Origin: Lysobacter sp. Root76
Lineage (GTDB): Bacteria > Pseudomonadota > Gammaproteobacteria > Xanthomonadales > Xanthomonadaceae
Direction: 5' to 3'
Length of the DNA: 64,000 nt
NCBI RefSeq assembly: GCF_001428685.1
Contig: NZ_LMIK01000008.1
Span: 294,763 to 358,762 of the forward strand
Positions 15,863-26,319 of the stretch are shown here, piece after piece. Position 1 is the first letter of the stretch. Each line of letters opens with the position of its first letter. Both the position numbers and the translations under genes were made by a program. Below the pieces are notes generated by a model that did no database searches, had not been told where the DNA came from, and was given only the letters and a program-made list of their open reading frames with translations.

Positions 15863-17677
15863 TCAAGCGAACGGCAGCAAGGGCCCGCCCAGCCATAGCC
15901 AGCGCGCCATCCAGGCCACGGTCAGGGCGATCAGCGTGGTCAGCGGCACGCCCACGCGCAGGAAATCGCCGAAGGTATATTGGCCGGGATTGAGGATCAG
16001 CAGATTGCCGTGGTGGCCGATCGGGGTCAGGAACGAGGCCACCGCGCCCATCGCGGTGCAGACCACGAACGGCAGCGGCGGCAGGCCCAGGCTCTGGGCC
16101 AGGGCCAGCGCGATCGGCGCCAGCAGCACGGTGGTCGCCGCGTCCGACAGGATCTGGGTCAATAGGGCCGCCGCCGCGAACATCAGCAAAAGCAGGCCCA
16201 GCACCGGCAGGCCCTGCGCGTGCACCGACAGCAACTGCGCGACCAGATCGGCGGTACCGGTCTTGTCCATCGCGATGCCCAGCGGAATCACGCCCGCGAT
16301 CATCACGTAGATGCGCACGTCGATCTCTTCGTAGGCGCGCTCGATGCTGACGCAGCGCGTGAGCACCATCGCCACCGCGCCCAGCAGGAACGCGATCTGC
16401 GGCGCCAACAGTTCGGTCGCGGCCAGCGCGATCGACGCGGCCATGATCCCCAGCGCCAGCGGCGCGCGCCGGCGCCTGCTGCCGCGCGCGTCGAAGGGTA
16501 TCAGCATCAGGAAGGCGCGATGCGCGGCCAATTGCTCCAGGCGCGCCTGCGCGCCCCACAGCACCAGCAGATCGCCCTCCTCCAGGCGCAGCTCCGACAA
16601 CTCGCTGTGCAGCCAGCCCTCCTTGCGCCACAGGCCGACCACGACCACGCCCAGGGTGCTGAGGAAATCGATCTCGGACACGCTGCGGCCGAGAAATTCC
16701 GAACGCGGCGCCACCACCGCCTGCACCAGACGTTCCTCGCCCAGCTCCTCGGCCTTGCCGCCCTCGCGCGGCTTCTCGCCGTACTTGACCACGGCGTGCA
16801 GAGACAGGCCGGGCTCGTCGCGCACCGATGCGATCTCGTCCGGCGAGGCGCGCACCAGCAACACGTCGCCCGCGGCCAGCGGACTGTCCGCGCGCTGGTC
16901 GCGGCGGCGGATGCCGTGACGCAGCCAGTCCACCACCTGCAGGCGGCCCTGGAAGGCCTTGTCGAACGCGGCCAGGGTCTTGCCGATCCAGGGCGAGTCC
17001 CGGTCCACCAGCAACTCGGTGTAATAGCGTTCCAGCTTGAGGTAGTCGACGTTGCCGCTCTCGCCCTGGCGCTTGGGCAGCAGCCAGCGCCCGGCCAGCA
17101 TGTAGACCGCGCCGATCGCGACCAGCATCGCGCCGATCGGCGTGATCGCGAACAGGTCCATGCGCCCGCCGCCGTTGCGCGCCAGCAGATCGTTGGCGAG
17201 CAGGAACGCCGGCGCGCTGATCAGGGTCAGGGTGGTGCCCAACGAGGCAGCCAGCGACATCGGCATCAGCAAGCGCGACGCCGCCAGCTTTCGCTCCTGC
17301 GCCAGCCGCATCAGGATCGGCAGCATCATCGCGGTGACCATCAGATGATGCGAGAACGCCGCCATCGCCGCGGTCGCGGGCATGATCACCGCGATCGCGC
17401 GCGCCTCGCTGCCGCCGGCCGCGCGCCCTATCGCCGCGCCGATGCGGTCGGTGATGCCGGTGGCCGACAAGCCCGCCGAGAGCACGAACACCGCCGCGAC
17501 GATGATCGCCGGCTCGCTGGCGAAGCCCGACAGCGCTTCCTTCGGCGACAGCACGCCGGTCAGGGCCAAGGCCAGCATCGCCAGCATCGCCACCAGATCC
17601 ACGCGCAGCTTTTCGCTGATGAACAAGGCCAATGCCGCGGCCAGGATCAAGAGGAATACGATCTGCTGCGGCTCCAT
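15863..17677 (-). CDS. SLC13/DASS-type permease with two TrkA-C domains
   Basis: A 604-residue membrane protein. About five helices (residues 1-195) are followed by a cytoplasmic section with two RCK/TrkA-C-like units (about 215-390; TLGVVVVGLWRKEGWL, LRLEEGDLLVLWG) and a second set of helices to the end. The conserved LTQILSDAATTVLLAPIALALA and FLTPIGHHGNLLILNPG segments are the substrate- and sodium-binding hairpins of citrate/dicarboxylate/sulfate transporters. Proteins with this layout are often annotated as SLC13 or sulfur-compound (SAC1-like) transporters. The ion is not certain. It stands alone on the minus strand. Confidence 0.9.
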   Translation of the reverse strand: MEPQQIVFLLILAAALALFISEKLRVDLVAMLAMLALALTGVLSPKEALSGFASEPAIIVAAVFVLSAGLSATGITDRIGAAIGRAAGGSEARAIAVIMPATAAMAAFSHHLMVTAMMLPILMRLAQERKLAASRLLMPMSLAASLGTTLTLISAPAFLLANDLLARNGGGRMDLFAITPIGAMLVAIGAVYMLAGRWLLPKRQGESGNVDYLKLERYYTELLVDRDSPWIGKTLAAFDKAFQGRLQVVDWLRHGIRRRDQRADSPLAAGDVLLVRASPDEIASVRDEPGLSLHAVVKYGEKPREGGKAEELGEERLVQAVVAPRSEFLGRSVSEIDFLSTLGVVVVGLWRKEGWLHSELSELRLEEGDLLVLWGAQARLEQLAAHRAFLMLIPFDARGSRRRRAPLALGIMAASIALAATELLAPQIAFLLGAVAMVLTRCVSIERAYEEIDVRIYVMIAGVIPLGIAMDKTGTADLVAQLLSVHAQGLPVLGLLLLMFAAAALLTQILSDAATTVLLAPIALALAQSLGLPPLPFVVCTAMGAVASFLTPIGHHGNLLILNPGQYTFGDFLRVGVPLTTLIALTVAWMARWLWLGGPLLPFA

Positions 17678-17823
17678 CGCGCCCCCTGTTACGAACTGCG
17701 TACCAATTTAACGCATGCGCATGGAGGCTGCATTCATGCGCGGACGGCCCATCGCGTCTGTGAGTGTGGAACGAGTGGCGTCTGGTAGGGATCGCTCATG
17801 GAAGGCCGGATCGAAAAATAAGC

Positions 17824-18238
17824 TCAGGTCGCGCGCGCGAGTTCGGAATACTTGTAGCGCCACACCAGCATAGCGATAGCGCCGACCAGCATGAATGCCA
17901 GCGGCGGCCAGAAATCGCTCCAGACATAACGGCCGCTGGAATACGCCTGCCAAACCTTGCCCAATGCGATGCCCACGCCGAGCCAGAACAAGCCGCGGGA
18001 CCTGTAGATGGGGTAACGCTGCTCGAGCGCCCGCCGCCGCGCGATGCGCGCGCGTCGCGCTGGACAGCGGCAGCAGATCGCTCAGGGCGCCGAAGCTCCA
18101 CATGATCGCCGCCAGGACCACCAGCACCAGCGCTATTTCCCAGGCGGACAGGAACACCAGCGCCGCCAAGCCTATTAGCGCGATCACGAACAAGGCGATC
18201 AACACGCGCATGGTGGGAGAACGCGGCGGCTGGGTCAT
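17824..18238 (-). pseudogene. Frameshifted small membrane protein gene
   Basis: Behind an excellent ribosome site (AGGAGG) an ATG at 18238 opens MTQPPRSPTMRVLIALFVIAL with two membrane helices, ending near SDLLPLS. The same frame then turns into Arg/Ala/His-rich text with no hydrophobic pattern. In another frame, from about 18065 to the stop at 17824, a coherent end appears (QRYPIYRSRGLFWLGVGIAL, then WSDFWPPLAFML and YKYSELARAT). The total length leaves a remainder of one base, so one inserted base within the CGCGCGCG-rich stretch near 18040-18075 would explain it. Either it is a true frameshift or a sequencing error; corrected, the product would have about 137 residues. Confidence 0.75.
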
Positions 18239-18327
18239 GAACTCCTCCTGCGAATGGCGCTGTGCGAATGACGATCTGTATACGGCGTCAGCCCGCCGCG
18301 CCGGCAGCGCGGTCGGCTAAAGATACG

Positions 18328-18350
18328 AAAAAGCCCCGCATCGCGGGGCC
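18328..18350 (-). terminator. purA: Rho-independent terminator of purA
   Basis: On the minus strand the sequence reads GGCCCCGC, a short loop, GCGGGGC and then TTTTTC. The hairpin arms lie at 18333-18339 and 18343-18349, and the T-run corresponds to the A-run at 18328-18332. It is 43 bases past the purA stop codon. Confidence 0.88.
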
Positions 18351-18392
18351 TTCTCGTAACACTGCCTCGTCAGGCGAGGCGTCGTGCCGGCC

Positions 18393-20180
<1,788 letters not shown>

Positions 20181-20381
20181 TCACCCGGACAACCAGGCGC
20201 GCACGACCCACAAAGCGAGCAGGCCGACCGCTACCGCCACCGCGCCGACGATGCGCAGCTGACGGTCGGGCATCGCCTGCAGCTGCTCCGCGGCGCGTTT
20301 CCAGCCGCGCGGGGCGACGAACAGGAACAGCCCTTCCAGCACTGCGACCAGGCACAGTGCCGAAATCAGCTCACCGCTCAC
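20181..20381 (-). CDS. DUF2065 small membrane protein
   Basis: A 66-residue protein with two hydrophobic segments (ISALCLVAVLEGLFLFVAP and IVGAVAVAVGLLALWVV) and the family motif LEGLFLFVAPRGWKRA. DUF2065 proteins are regularly encoded between hflC and purA in gammaproteobacteria, exactly the place here; their role is unknown, though an accessory part in the HflKC-FtsH complex is a fair guess from the conserved position. The start is a GTG abutting the hflC stop, so it is translationally linked to hflC. Confidence 0.92.
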   Translation of the reverse strand: MSGELISALCLVAVLEGLFLFVAPRGWKRAAEQLQAMPDRQLRIVGAVAVAVGLLALWVVRAWLSG

Positions 20382-21245
20382 TCAACGGTCCGACTTGAGG
20401 TATTGCAGGAACGGGTCGTCGCGGTCGAGCACGATCACGCTGTCGCCGTCCTTGAAGGACTGGCGATAGGCCTCGAGGCTGCGCTGGAAGGAGTAGAAGC
20501 TCGGGTCCTTGTTGGCCGCCGCGGCGTAGGTGCTGGCGGCTTCCGCGTCGCCCTCGCCGCGCAGGCGCTGGGCGTCGCGCTCGGCCTCGGCGACGATCAC
20601 GGTCTTGTCGCGGTCGGCGGTCGCGCGGATCGCCTGCGACTGCTCCACGCCTTCGGCGCGCTTCTGGCTGGCGACCTGCAGGCGCTGCGAACGCATGCGG
20701 TTGTAGACCGAGGCCAGCACGTTGCTGTCCTGCGGCAGATCGATGCGCTTGATCCGGATGTCGAGAATGCGCACGCCCAGGGTGGAGGCTGCGCGGTTGA
20801 TGCCGACCAGCTGCTTGCCGATCACGGTGGCGCGATCGCCCGAAACCACCTGGATCAGGGTGCGCGAGTTGATCTCGTTGCGCAGCGAGTCCTTGATGAT
20901 CGGCGCCAGGCGCTCGGCCGCAACCTTCTCGTCGCCGCCGGTGGCCTGGTAGAAGCGGCTCAGGTTTTCGATCTGGCCGACCGCGAAGAAGTCGACGCTG
21001 ACGTCGAGCTTGTCGGCGGTCAGATAGCGCTCGGGAGCGGCGGTCAGCACCTGCAGGCGGCGGTCGAACACGGCCGCGTTCTCGACCAGCGGCCACTTGA
21101 AGTGCAGGCCGGGACCGATGTCGCGGCGCACGATGGTGCCGAGGCGGAACACGATCGCGCCATGCCCTTCGCTGACTACGAACATCGAACCCAGCAGCGC
21201 CAGCAACGCGGCTACGGCCAGGGCGATCCAGGCGGAGAATCTCAT
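20382..21245 (-). CDS. hflC: HflC, SPFH-domain regulator of FtsH
   Basis: A 287-residue membrane-anchored protein. One N-terminal helix (IALAVAALLALLGSMFVV) leads to the SPFH/prohibitin domain (VSEGHGAIVFRLGTI, then GPGLHFKWPLVE) and a helical C-terminus with SQKRAEGVEQSQAIRA. With HflK it forms the large periplasmic cage around the FtsH protease and tunes its access to membrane substrates. It overlaps the hflK stop by ATGA and is followed at once by DUF2065. ftsH itself lies about 7 kb upstream in the same orientation. Confidence 0.96.
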   Translation of the reverse strand: MRFSAWIALAVAALLALLGSMFVVSEGHGAIVFRLGTIVRRDIGPGLHFKWPLVENAAVFDRRLQVLTAAPERYLTADKLDVSVDFFAVGQIENLSRFYQATGGDEKVAAERLAPIIKDSLRNEINSRTLIQVVSGDRATVIGKQLVGINRAASTLGVRILDIRIKRIDLPQDSNVLASVYNRMRSQRLQVASQKRAEGVEQSQAIRATADRDKTVIVAEAERDAQRLRGEGDAEAASTYAAAANKDPSFYSFQRSLEAYRQSFKDGDSVIVLDRDDPFLQYLKSDR

Positions 21246-22375
21246 GGTGCGGGCTCCTCGCGGCCATCCGGACGCTTGCTGCGGCTCGGGCGCGACATCG
21301 TTTCGGTTCCGGAATCGGACGAGGGCGTCGCGATCGTCGGGGCCAGCATTTCCGGCGTCAGCAAGGGCGCCGAAGCGCCGCCGCGGCGTTCGGGCAGCGG
21401 CACGTACAGCATCTGGCGCGAGTCGCCGCCGACGATCTTGCGGTTCTCGCTCATCACCTGCTGCACGGTTTCCAGCCACAGGCGCTTGCGGGTGACTTCC
21501 GGCGCGGACTTGTACTGGTCGACCAGCAGCGAGAAACGGCTGGCGTCGCCTTGCGAACGTGCGATCACCGCGGTCTTGTAGCCTTCGGCCTCGGTGCGCA
21601 CCTGCGCGGCCTGGCCGCGCGCTTCCGGCACCACCTTCTTGGCGTAGGCCTCGGCCTGATTGATCGAGGTGGCCTTGTCGGCGTCGGCGCGCTGGGCCTC
21701 GTCGAAGGCGTCCTTGACCTCGTCCGGCGGGCGCGCGTTGGGCAGGTTGAGTTCGGTCAGGGTCAGACCGGTGCGGTAGGCCAGCAGCGACTCCTGCAGG
21801 CGCGCGCGCACGATCGTGGTCAGGGCGCCGCGCGCGCTGAGCACCGTATCCAGGTCGGAACGGCCGATCTGTTCGCGCAGCACGCTCTGTGCCGCTTGCT
21901 GCAGCACGTCGGCGGCTTCGCGCGAACCGAACAGGTACTGCTCCGGATCGCCGATGCGGTACTGGACGTTGATCTCGACGTTGACCATGTTGCCGTCGCG
22001 GGTCAGCACCGGCACGGTCTCGGTGTAGGCATTGCTCTGGGTGGCGTTGACCTTGGTCACCCGTTCGATCGGCCACGGCGCCTTGAAATGCGGGCCGGGC
22101 TGCAGGATGCGCGAGAAGTGGCCGAAGCGCAGGACCACGCCGCGTTCCTGCTCGGTCACCAGCACGAAGCAGTTGAAGACCAGCCACAGGCCCAGGATCG
22201 CGGCGGCCCAGCGCAGGATGCCGCCACCGCCGATGCCGCCACCGCCGCCGAACAGGCCGCGCAGCGGATCGAGCAAGGCGTCCAGGCCGCGGCCTTCAGG
22301 CTTGCGTTGCCGCGGCGATCGACCGTTGGGGTCGGATCCGCCGGAATTGTCACTGCCAGGGGTGTTCCAGGCCAT
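21242..22375 (-). CDS. hflK: HflK, SPFH-domain regulator of FtsH
   Basis: A 377-residue protein. The N-terminal 50 residues are Gly/Pro/Arg-rich and cytoplasmic (GLFGGGGGIGGGG just before the membrane), then comes one helix (WAAAILGLWLVFNCFVLV) and the SPFH domain (ERGVVLRFGHFSRILQPGPH), followed by long helices. It partners with HflC in a cage around FtsH. The C-terminal tail is Ser/Arg-rich and poorly conserved. It overlaps hflC by ATGA. hflX lies 75 bases upstream in the same orientation, as in the standard hfq-hflX-hflK-hflC cluster. Confidence 0.96.
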   Translation of the reverse strand: MAWNTPGSDNSGGSDPNGRSPRQRKPEGRGLDALLDPLRGLFGGGGGIGGGGILRWAAAILGLWLVFNCFVLVTEQERGVVLRFGHFSRILQPGPHFKAPWPIERVTKVNATQSNAYTETVPVLTRDGNMVNVEINVQYRIGDPEQYLFGSREAADVLQQAAQSVLREQIGRSDLDTVLSARGALTTIVRARLQESLLAYRTGLTLTELNLPNARPPDEVKDAFDEAQRADADKATSINQAEAYAKKVVPEARGQAAQVRTEAEGYKTAVIARSQGDASRFSLLVDQYKSAPEVTRKRLWLETVQQVMSENRKIVGGDSRQMLYVPLPERRGGASAPLLTPEMLAPTIATPSSDSGTETMSRPSRSKRPDGREEPAP

Positions 22376-22450
22376 GCCTGCTCCAAAGAGGAAACTGCAC
22401 CCGTGTTCAGCTTACGGGTCGGTTGATTCTAGGTTGGGGTTCGGGCCGCC

Positions 22451-23758
22451 TCAAGCAAGGTCGTCCGGCACAGCCACCGATTCCAGCAAAGACCTTAGCG
22501 GTTCGCCGTGCGGCTGGGCGAACAGACGCTGGGCGTCGGCGATCGCCAGATCGACCTCCAGCTCCCAGCCGTGCTCGTCGGCGAGCTCGTTGCGCACCGC
22601 TCCCAGCTCGTGCAGGCGGGCGCGCAGGCGCGCGGCCTGCGACGGCACCCGCAGGCGCCCGGCGACATGGCGCAGCTCCAGCGCCTCGGCCAGGGCCGTG
22701 CGCAGCAGGTCCAGCCCGCGCCCTTCGCGCGCCGACAGCCAGACCCGGGTGTGACCCTCGCCCGGACGGTCGATGCGCGGCTGCAGGCCGTCCAGACGAT
22801 CGATCTTGTTGAACACCAGCAGCTGAGGCAGGTCGCCGGCACCGATCTCCTGCAGCACCGAATCGACCTGGGCCACACGCTCGTCGCGCAACGGGTCGGC
22901 GGCGTCGATCACGTGGATCAGCAGGTCGGCCTCGCGCGATTCCGAGAGGGTCGAGCGGAACGCGGCCACCAGTTCGTGCGGCAGGTCGCGCACGAAACCG
23001 ACCGTGTCGGCCAGCACCACGCCGCCGCCGGACAGCTCGATCCGGCGCACGGTCGGGTCGAGGGTGGCGAACAACTGATCGGCGGCGTAGGCCTCGGCGC
23101 CGGTCAGGGCGTTGAACAGGGTCGACTTGCCGGCGTTGGTGTAGCCCACCAGGGCCACCCGCGGCAGCTCGCTGCGCACGCGCGCACGGCGCATCTGGGT
23201 GCGCTGCACTTCGACCTTGTCCAGGCGTTTCTGCAATTGCTCCAGGCGCTTCTGCAGCAGGCGGCGGTCGGTTTCGAGCTGGGTTTCGCCGGGGCCGCGC
23301 AGGCCGATCGAGCCGCCGCGCTGGCGTTCCAAGTGAGTCCAGCCGCGCACCAGGCGCGTGGCCATGTGCTTGAGCTGGGCCAGTTCGACCTGCAGCTTGC
23401 CTTCGGCGCTATGCGCACGCTGCGAAAAGATGTCCAGGATCAGGCCGGTGCGGTCGACCACGCGGCGCTCCAGCGCGCGTTCCAGGTTGCGTTCCTGGCC
23501 CGGCGAGAGCGGATGGTTGACCAGGATCAGGTCGGCGCCGGTGGCGTCGGCCGCGGCCTTGACCTCGGCCAGCTTGCCGCTGCCGATCAGCATGGCCGCG
23601 TTGGGGCGGTCGATGCGCGCGGTCAGCACGGCGGCCACGGTGGCGCCGGCCGACTTGGCCAGGTCGGCGAATTCTTCCAGCAGTCCCTCTTCCGGCGGAC
23701 CGCCGGCGTGGGGCTGGATCAGTAAGGCGTGTTCGCCTTTGCGGGAGCGCTCGAACAT
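22451..23758 (-). CDS. hflX: HflX, ribosome-associated GTPase
   Basis: A 435-residue OBG-HflX-like GTPase. An N-terminal HflX domain with the signature RGPGETQLETDRR and a coiled segment (LLQKRLEQLQKRLDKVE) precede the G domain: P-loop VGYTNAGKST, switch region DPTVRRIEL, DTVGFVRDLPHELV and NKIDRLDG. HflX splits stalled 70S ribosomes, notably after heat stress. It lies between hfq and hflK in the usual cluster. The length is close to that of E. coli HflX (426). Confidence 0.97.
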   Translation of the reverse strand: MFERSRKGEHALLIQPHAGGPPEEGLLEEFADLAKSAGATVAAVLTARIDRPNAAMLIGSGKLAEVKAAADATGADLILVNHPLSPGQERNLERALERRVVDRTGLILDIFSQRAHSAEGKLQVELAQLKHMATRLVRGWTHLERQRGGSIGLRGPGETQLETDRRLLQKRLEQLQKRLDKVEVQRTQMRRARVRSELPRVALVGYTNAGKSTLFNALTGAEAYAADQLFATLDPTVRRIELSGGGVVLADTVGFVRDLPHELVAAFRSTLSESREADLLIHVIDAADPLRDERVAQVDSVLQEIGAGDLPQLLVFNKIDRLDGLQPRIDRPGEGHTRVWLSAREGRGLDLLRTALAEALELRHVAGRLRVPSQAARLRARLHELGAVRNELADEHGWELEVDLAIADAQRLFAQPHGEPLRSLLESVAVPDDLA

Positions 23759-23852
23759 CGAGTTTGCTAAATGGGGAGGAAAACCGGGAATGCAAGCACA
23801 GCGGGACGCGACGGTCCCGCCATCATCTCATCCCTGCGTCCTGGCCCCGCGC

Positions 23853-24131
23853 TTACTCGTTCTCGTCGTCGCCCTCGGCGCCGCCGCCTTCGCCGGATTG
23901 CACATAGCCGCCGCCCGGGCCGACGCGGACATTGCGCGCGGGGACCACGGTCGAGATCGCGTGCTTGTAGACCATCTGGCTCACGGTGTTGCGCAGCAGG
24001 ACCACGAACTGGTCGAAGGATTCGATCGTGCCCTGCAGCTTGATGCCGTTGACCAGGTAGACCGAGACCGGCACGCGTTCGCGCCGCAGCGCATTCAGGA
24101 AAGGATCCTGTAAGGATTGCCCCTTGGACAT
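23853..24131 (-). CDS. hfq: RNA chaperone Hfq
   Basis: A 92-residue Sm-like protein. Seen are the N-terminal [24 protein letters not shown], the Sm1 core [17 protein letters not shown] and the Sm2 motif [10 protein letters not shown]; the C-terminal tail is Gly/Asp/Glu-rich. The hexamer pairs small RNAs with mRNAs. The gene is downstream of miaA and upstream of hflX, the classical order. A run of DnaA-box-like modules lies 1.2 kb upstream, beyond miaA. Confidence 0.98.
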   Translation of the reverse strand: MSKGQSLQDPFLNALRRERVPVSVYLVNGIKLQGTIESFDQFVVLLRNTVSQMVYKHAISTVVPARNVRVGPGGGYVQSGEGGGAEGDDENE

Positions 24132-24276
24132 CGGTAGTTCCCCAGCTTTCTAGTTATAAGGTTCGGGTGCCAAAGACGGCCCAAAGGCATCCTGCGGGCC
24201 GCGTCGCCGGTAGCTGTCCCCACAGCGGCGACCGGCCGATGGTAACGCAAGTGGCCATTGCGGATACGGCCAGGAT

Positions 24277-25272
24277 TCAGGCTTTGCGAAGCACGTGCCG
24301 GGATCCGCCGAGGAACAGCGCCGCCGCCCGCTCCAGCGCCTCCCGGTCGGCGCCGGGGTCCAGCCAGCGGGCGTCGAGTTCGCCGCGCAGCCAGGTCAGC
24401 TGGCGCTTGGCGAGCTGGCGGGTGGCGTAGATGCCGCGGTCGCGGAACTCGACCGGGTCGGCGCCGCCGTCGCGCTCGCAGCGGTCCAGGAACTCCCAGG
24501 CCTGGCGATAGCCGACCGCGCGCAGGGCCGGCAACTCCAACGGCCGCGGATGCGCCTGCAATTCCGGCAATGCGCGCAAAGCCCGGACCTCGTCGAGGAA
24601 GCCTGCAGCCAGCATGGCGTCGTAGCGCAGCGCGATGCGCGCGTGCAGCACCGCGCGGTCGGCCGGCGCCAGCACCAGCTTCAGCACCCGGTACGGCAGG
24701 CGCGGCGCGCCGGCGGCCTCGCGCCGCCAGTCGCTGATGCGGCGGCCGGACAGGCGGTAGACCTCGAGCGCGCGCTGGATGCGCTGGGCGTCGGTGGCGT
24801 GGATGCGCGCGGCGGCCTCCGGGTCCAGTTCGGTCAGTTCGGCATGCATAGCCGCCCAGCCGCGCCGCCCGGCCTCGGCCTGCAGTTGCTCGCGCAGCGC
24901 CGGGTCGGCCTCGGGCATCGGCGCCAGGCCGTGTAGCAGGGCGTGGAAGTACAGCCCGGTGCCGCCGGCCAGGATCGGCAGGCGGCCGCGGGCGGCGATC
25001 TGGTCCAGGGCGCGGCGCGCGTCGGCGGCGAACTCGGCGGCCGAGTACGGCTGCCAGGGCTCGCGCAGGTCGATCAGATGATGCGGCACCCGCGCCTGCT
25101 CCGCGGCGCTGGGCTTGGCCGCGCCGATGTCCAGGCCGCGGTAGACCAGGGCCGAGTCGACGCTGACGATCTCGCCGCCGTAGCGCTGCGCCCAATCCAG
25201 GGCGAGCGCGGTCTTGCCCGAGGCGGTCGGGCCCATCAGGGCGATCGCGAGCGGGCGCGGGTCGGCGGACAT
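24277..25272 (-). CDS. miaA: tRNA dimethylallyltransferase
   Basis: A 331-residue enzyme that adds the dimethylallyl group to A37 of tRNAs reading UNN codons. The P-loop [30 protein letters not shown] and the tRNA-contacting [17 protein letters not shown] segment are clear, as are [11 protein letters not shown] and [14 protein letters not shown]. The start at 25272 ([16 protein letters not shown]) fits the family. The reading frame stays open for another 640 bases upstream through the repeat region, but that extension is Cys/Trp/Arg-rich and is taken as non-coding. No Shine-Dalgarno is evident. Confidence 0.96.
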   Translation of the reverse strand: MSADPRPLAIALMGPTASGKTALALDWAQRYGGEIVSVDSALVYRGLDIGAAKPSAAEQARVPHHLIDLREPWQPYSAAEFAADARRALDQIAARGRLPILAGGTGLYFHALLHGLAPMPEADPALREQLQAEAGRRGWAAMHAELTELDPEAAARIHATDAQRIQRALEVYRLSGRRISDWRREAAGAPRLPYRVLKLVLAPADRAVLHARIALRYDAMLAAGFLDEVRALRALPELQAHPRPLELPALRAVGYRQAWEFLDRCERDGGADPVEFRDRGIYATRQLAKRQLTWLRGELDARWLDPGADREALERAAALFLGGSRHVLRKA

Positions 25273-25355
25273 GCGGAGGATACGATTCTGGTACGGAGGC
25301 GAGCGCGCAGCCTCGCACAGGCGCGCGCGCGGCGGAAGCGCGACGCCCGCCGCCG

Positions 25356-25459
25356 CTTTCCACAGCGCTTGTGGAGAAGCGCTGGGGCAAGCCTGTTGAT
25401 AAGCCGCTGCGGCGCAGGCCCGGCAAGGGCTGCGCGCGATTCGGTCAAAATTTCGCCAG
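25356..25459. repeat. DnaA-box-like module, diverged copy
   Basis: CTTTCCACA (25356-25364) and TGTGGAGAA (25370-25378) stand at the same offset as in the other copies, and GGTCAAAATTT begins exactly 87 bases after the module start, where the others have GGCGA. It is the most diverged of four modules. Confidence 0.5.
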
Positions 25460-25469
25460 TGCCCGCGCG

Positions 25470-25585
25470 CTATCCACAAAGCCTGTGGACAAACCTGCGG
25501 ACAGAATCGGGACGGGCATGCTGAGAGCCAGGCGCAGCAAGGAGCGCAAGAGGTATGGCGAAAAAATGACCAGCGAAATCGCTTG
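25470..25585. repeat. DnaA-box-like module, copy 2
   Basis: CTATCCACA (25470-25478), TGTGGACAA (25484-25492) and CTGCGGACAG form three box-like elements in alternating orientation; a TTGTCCACA read on the minus strand is a good match to the DnaA consensus. The element GGCGAAAAAATGACCAGCGA starts 87 bases after the module start and is identical in the next module. TTGACT follows. Confidence 0.65.
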
Positions 25586-25718
25586 ACTTGGCGCGGCGAT
25601 GACGCATGCGGCGAATGCGCTGTTCGAGCGCGAATCGCGGAACCGATGCCGGCGATTTCGTCAAGACCGAATCGCCGCGAAAAGCATGCTGCGACGCAAT
25701 AAGCGCGCCGTATCGCGA

Positions 25719-25840
25719 CTATCCACATCGCCTGTGGACAAGCCTGCGGACAGTCGCGCGCGAAGCCTGCGCAAAGCCATGCGCAGCAAGGCCCGCAAGG
25801 ATATTGGCGAAAAAATGACCAGCGAAAATGTTTGACAGCG
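25719..25840. repeat. DnaA-box-like module, copy 3
   Basis: The first 35 bases (CTATCCACA, TGTGGACAA, CTGCGGACAG) are identical to those of copy 4 and differ from copy 2 at three positions. GGCGAAAAAATGACCAGCGA begins at 25806, offset 87. TTGACA follows at about 25831. Inside the first 25 bases TCCACA and TGTGGA can form a hairpin. Confidence 0.65.
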
Positions 25841-25957
25841 CGACGCGTTTCGGCATGCGCGTCGTGGCGAGTTCCGCGATGCGCGAACGACCAAATTCCC
25901 GCCTGCGTCAAGCTTGACTAGGCATCGCGATGTGGGTTTGCGCTGCAAGTATCGCGT

Positions 25958-26062
25958 CTATCCACATCGCCTGTGGACAAGCCTGCGGACAGATCCGCGA
26001 TGGATGCAGCGCAGGCCAGACGGAATAAGGGGCGCAACAAGTTTGGCGATATTTTGTCCAAC
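25958..26062. repeat. DnaA-box-like module, copy 4
   Basis: The box triad at 25958-25992 is identical to copy 3. GGCGATATTTTGTCCAACG begins at 26045, again offset 87, and resembles the GGTCAAAATTT of copy 1. Copy 4 is 239 bases from copy 3, which breaks the three-base phase kept by the first three copies. Confidence 0.65.
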
Positions 26063-26319
26063 GCGCTGCGCAATCGCCGTCGCCGGATGGCGCTCGCGCA
26101 GATCGCCTTCGTATCGGCGCGAATGCGGCCTTTCGAGCGGGCGATGGGCTGTGCGCGGATAGGCGATCTTGCGCCGCGGTCGCGGACATCGGATCGAGGC
26201 CCTGCCAGCGAGCTCGGATGTGTGCGAATGCGGCGTTCGTAGGAACGTCGTTGCCCAAGGGCAGCGAGTGCGTTCGCTGCCTGTGCTGAGGCGATGAAGC
26301 GCGCGCGGACGCAGCGGCC

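Larger units (their letters stand above)
25273..26319. other. 1-kb gene-free region between folP and miaA holding tandem DnaA-box-like modules
   Basis: In related genomes glmM usually follows folP; here no gene is recognised. The region carries four modules with the same internal layout (starts at 25356, 25470, 25719 and 25958). It is less GC-rich than its neighbours in places. Open frames through it on both strands use codons rare elsewhere in the window (CTA, ACA, AGA) and are judged non-coding, although the plus frame does read similar Lys/Arg-rich peptides in successive modules. Confidence 0.6.

Noticed and set aside
25273..25911. In-frame upstream extension of MiaA of about 213 residues
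   Set aside because: It contains repeated FRWSFFR and CPQACPQA text created by the DNA modules, lacks MiaA similarity, and the fourth module is out of phase.
25356..26062. CRISPR array
   Set aside because: The spacing is about 240 bases with conserved interior sequence rather than 30-base repeats with unique spacers, and no cas gene is present.
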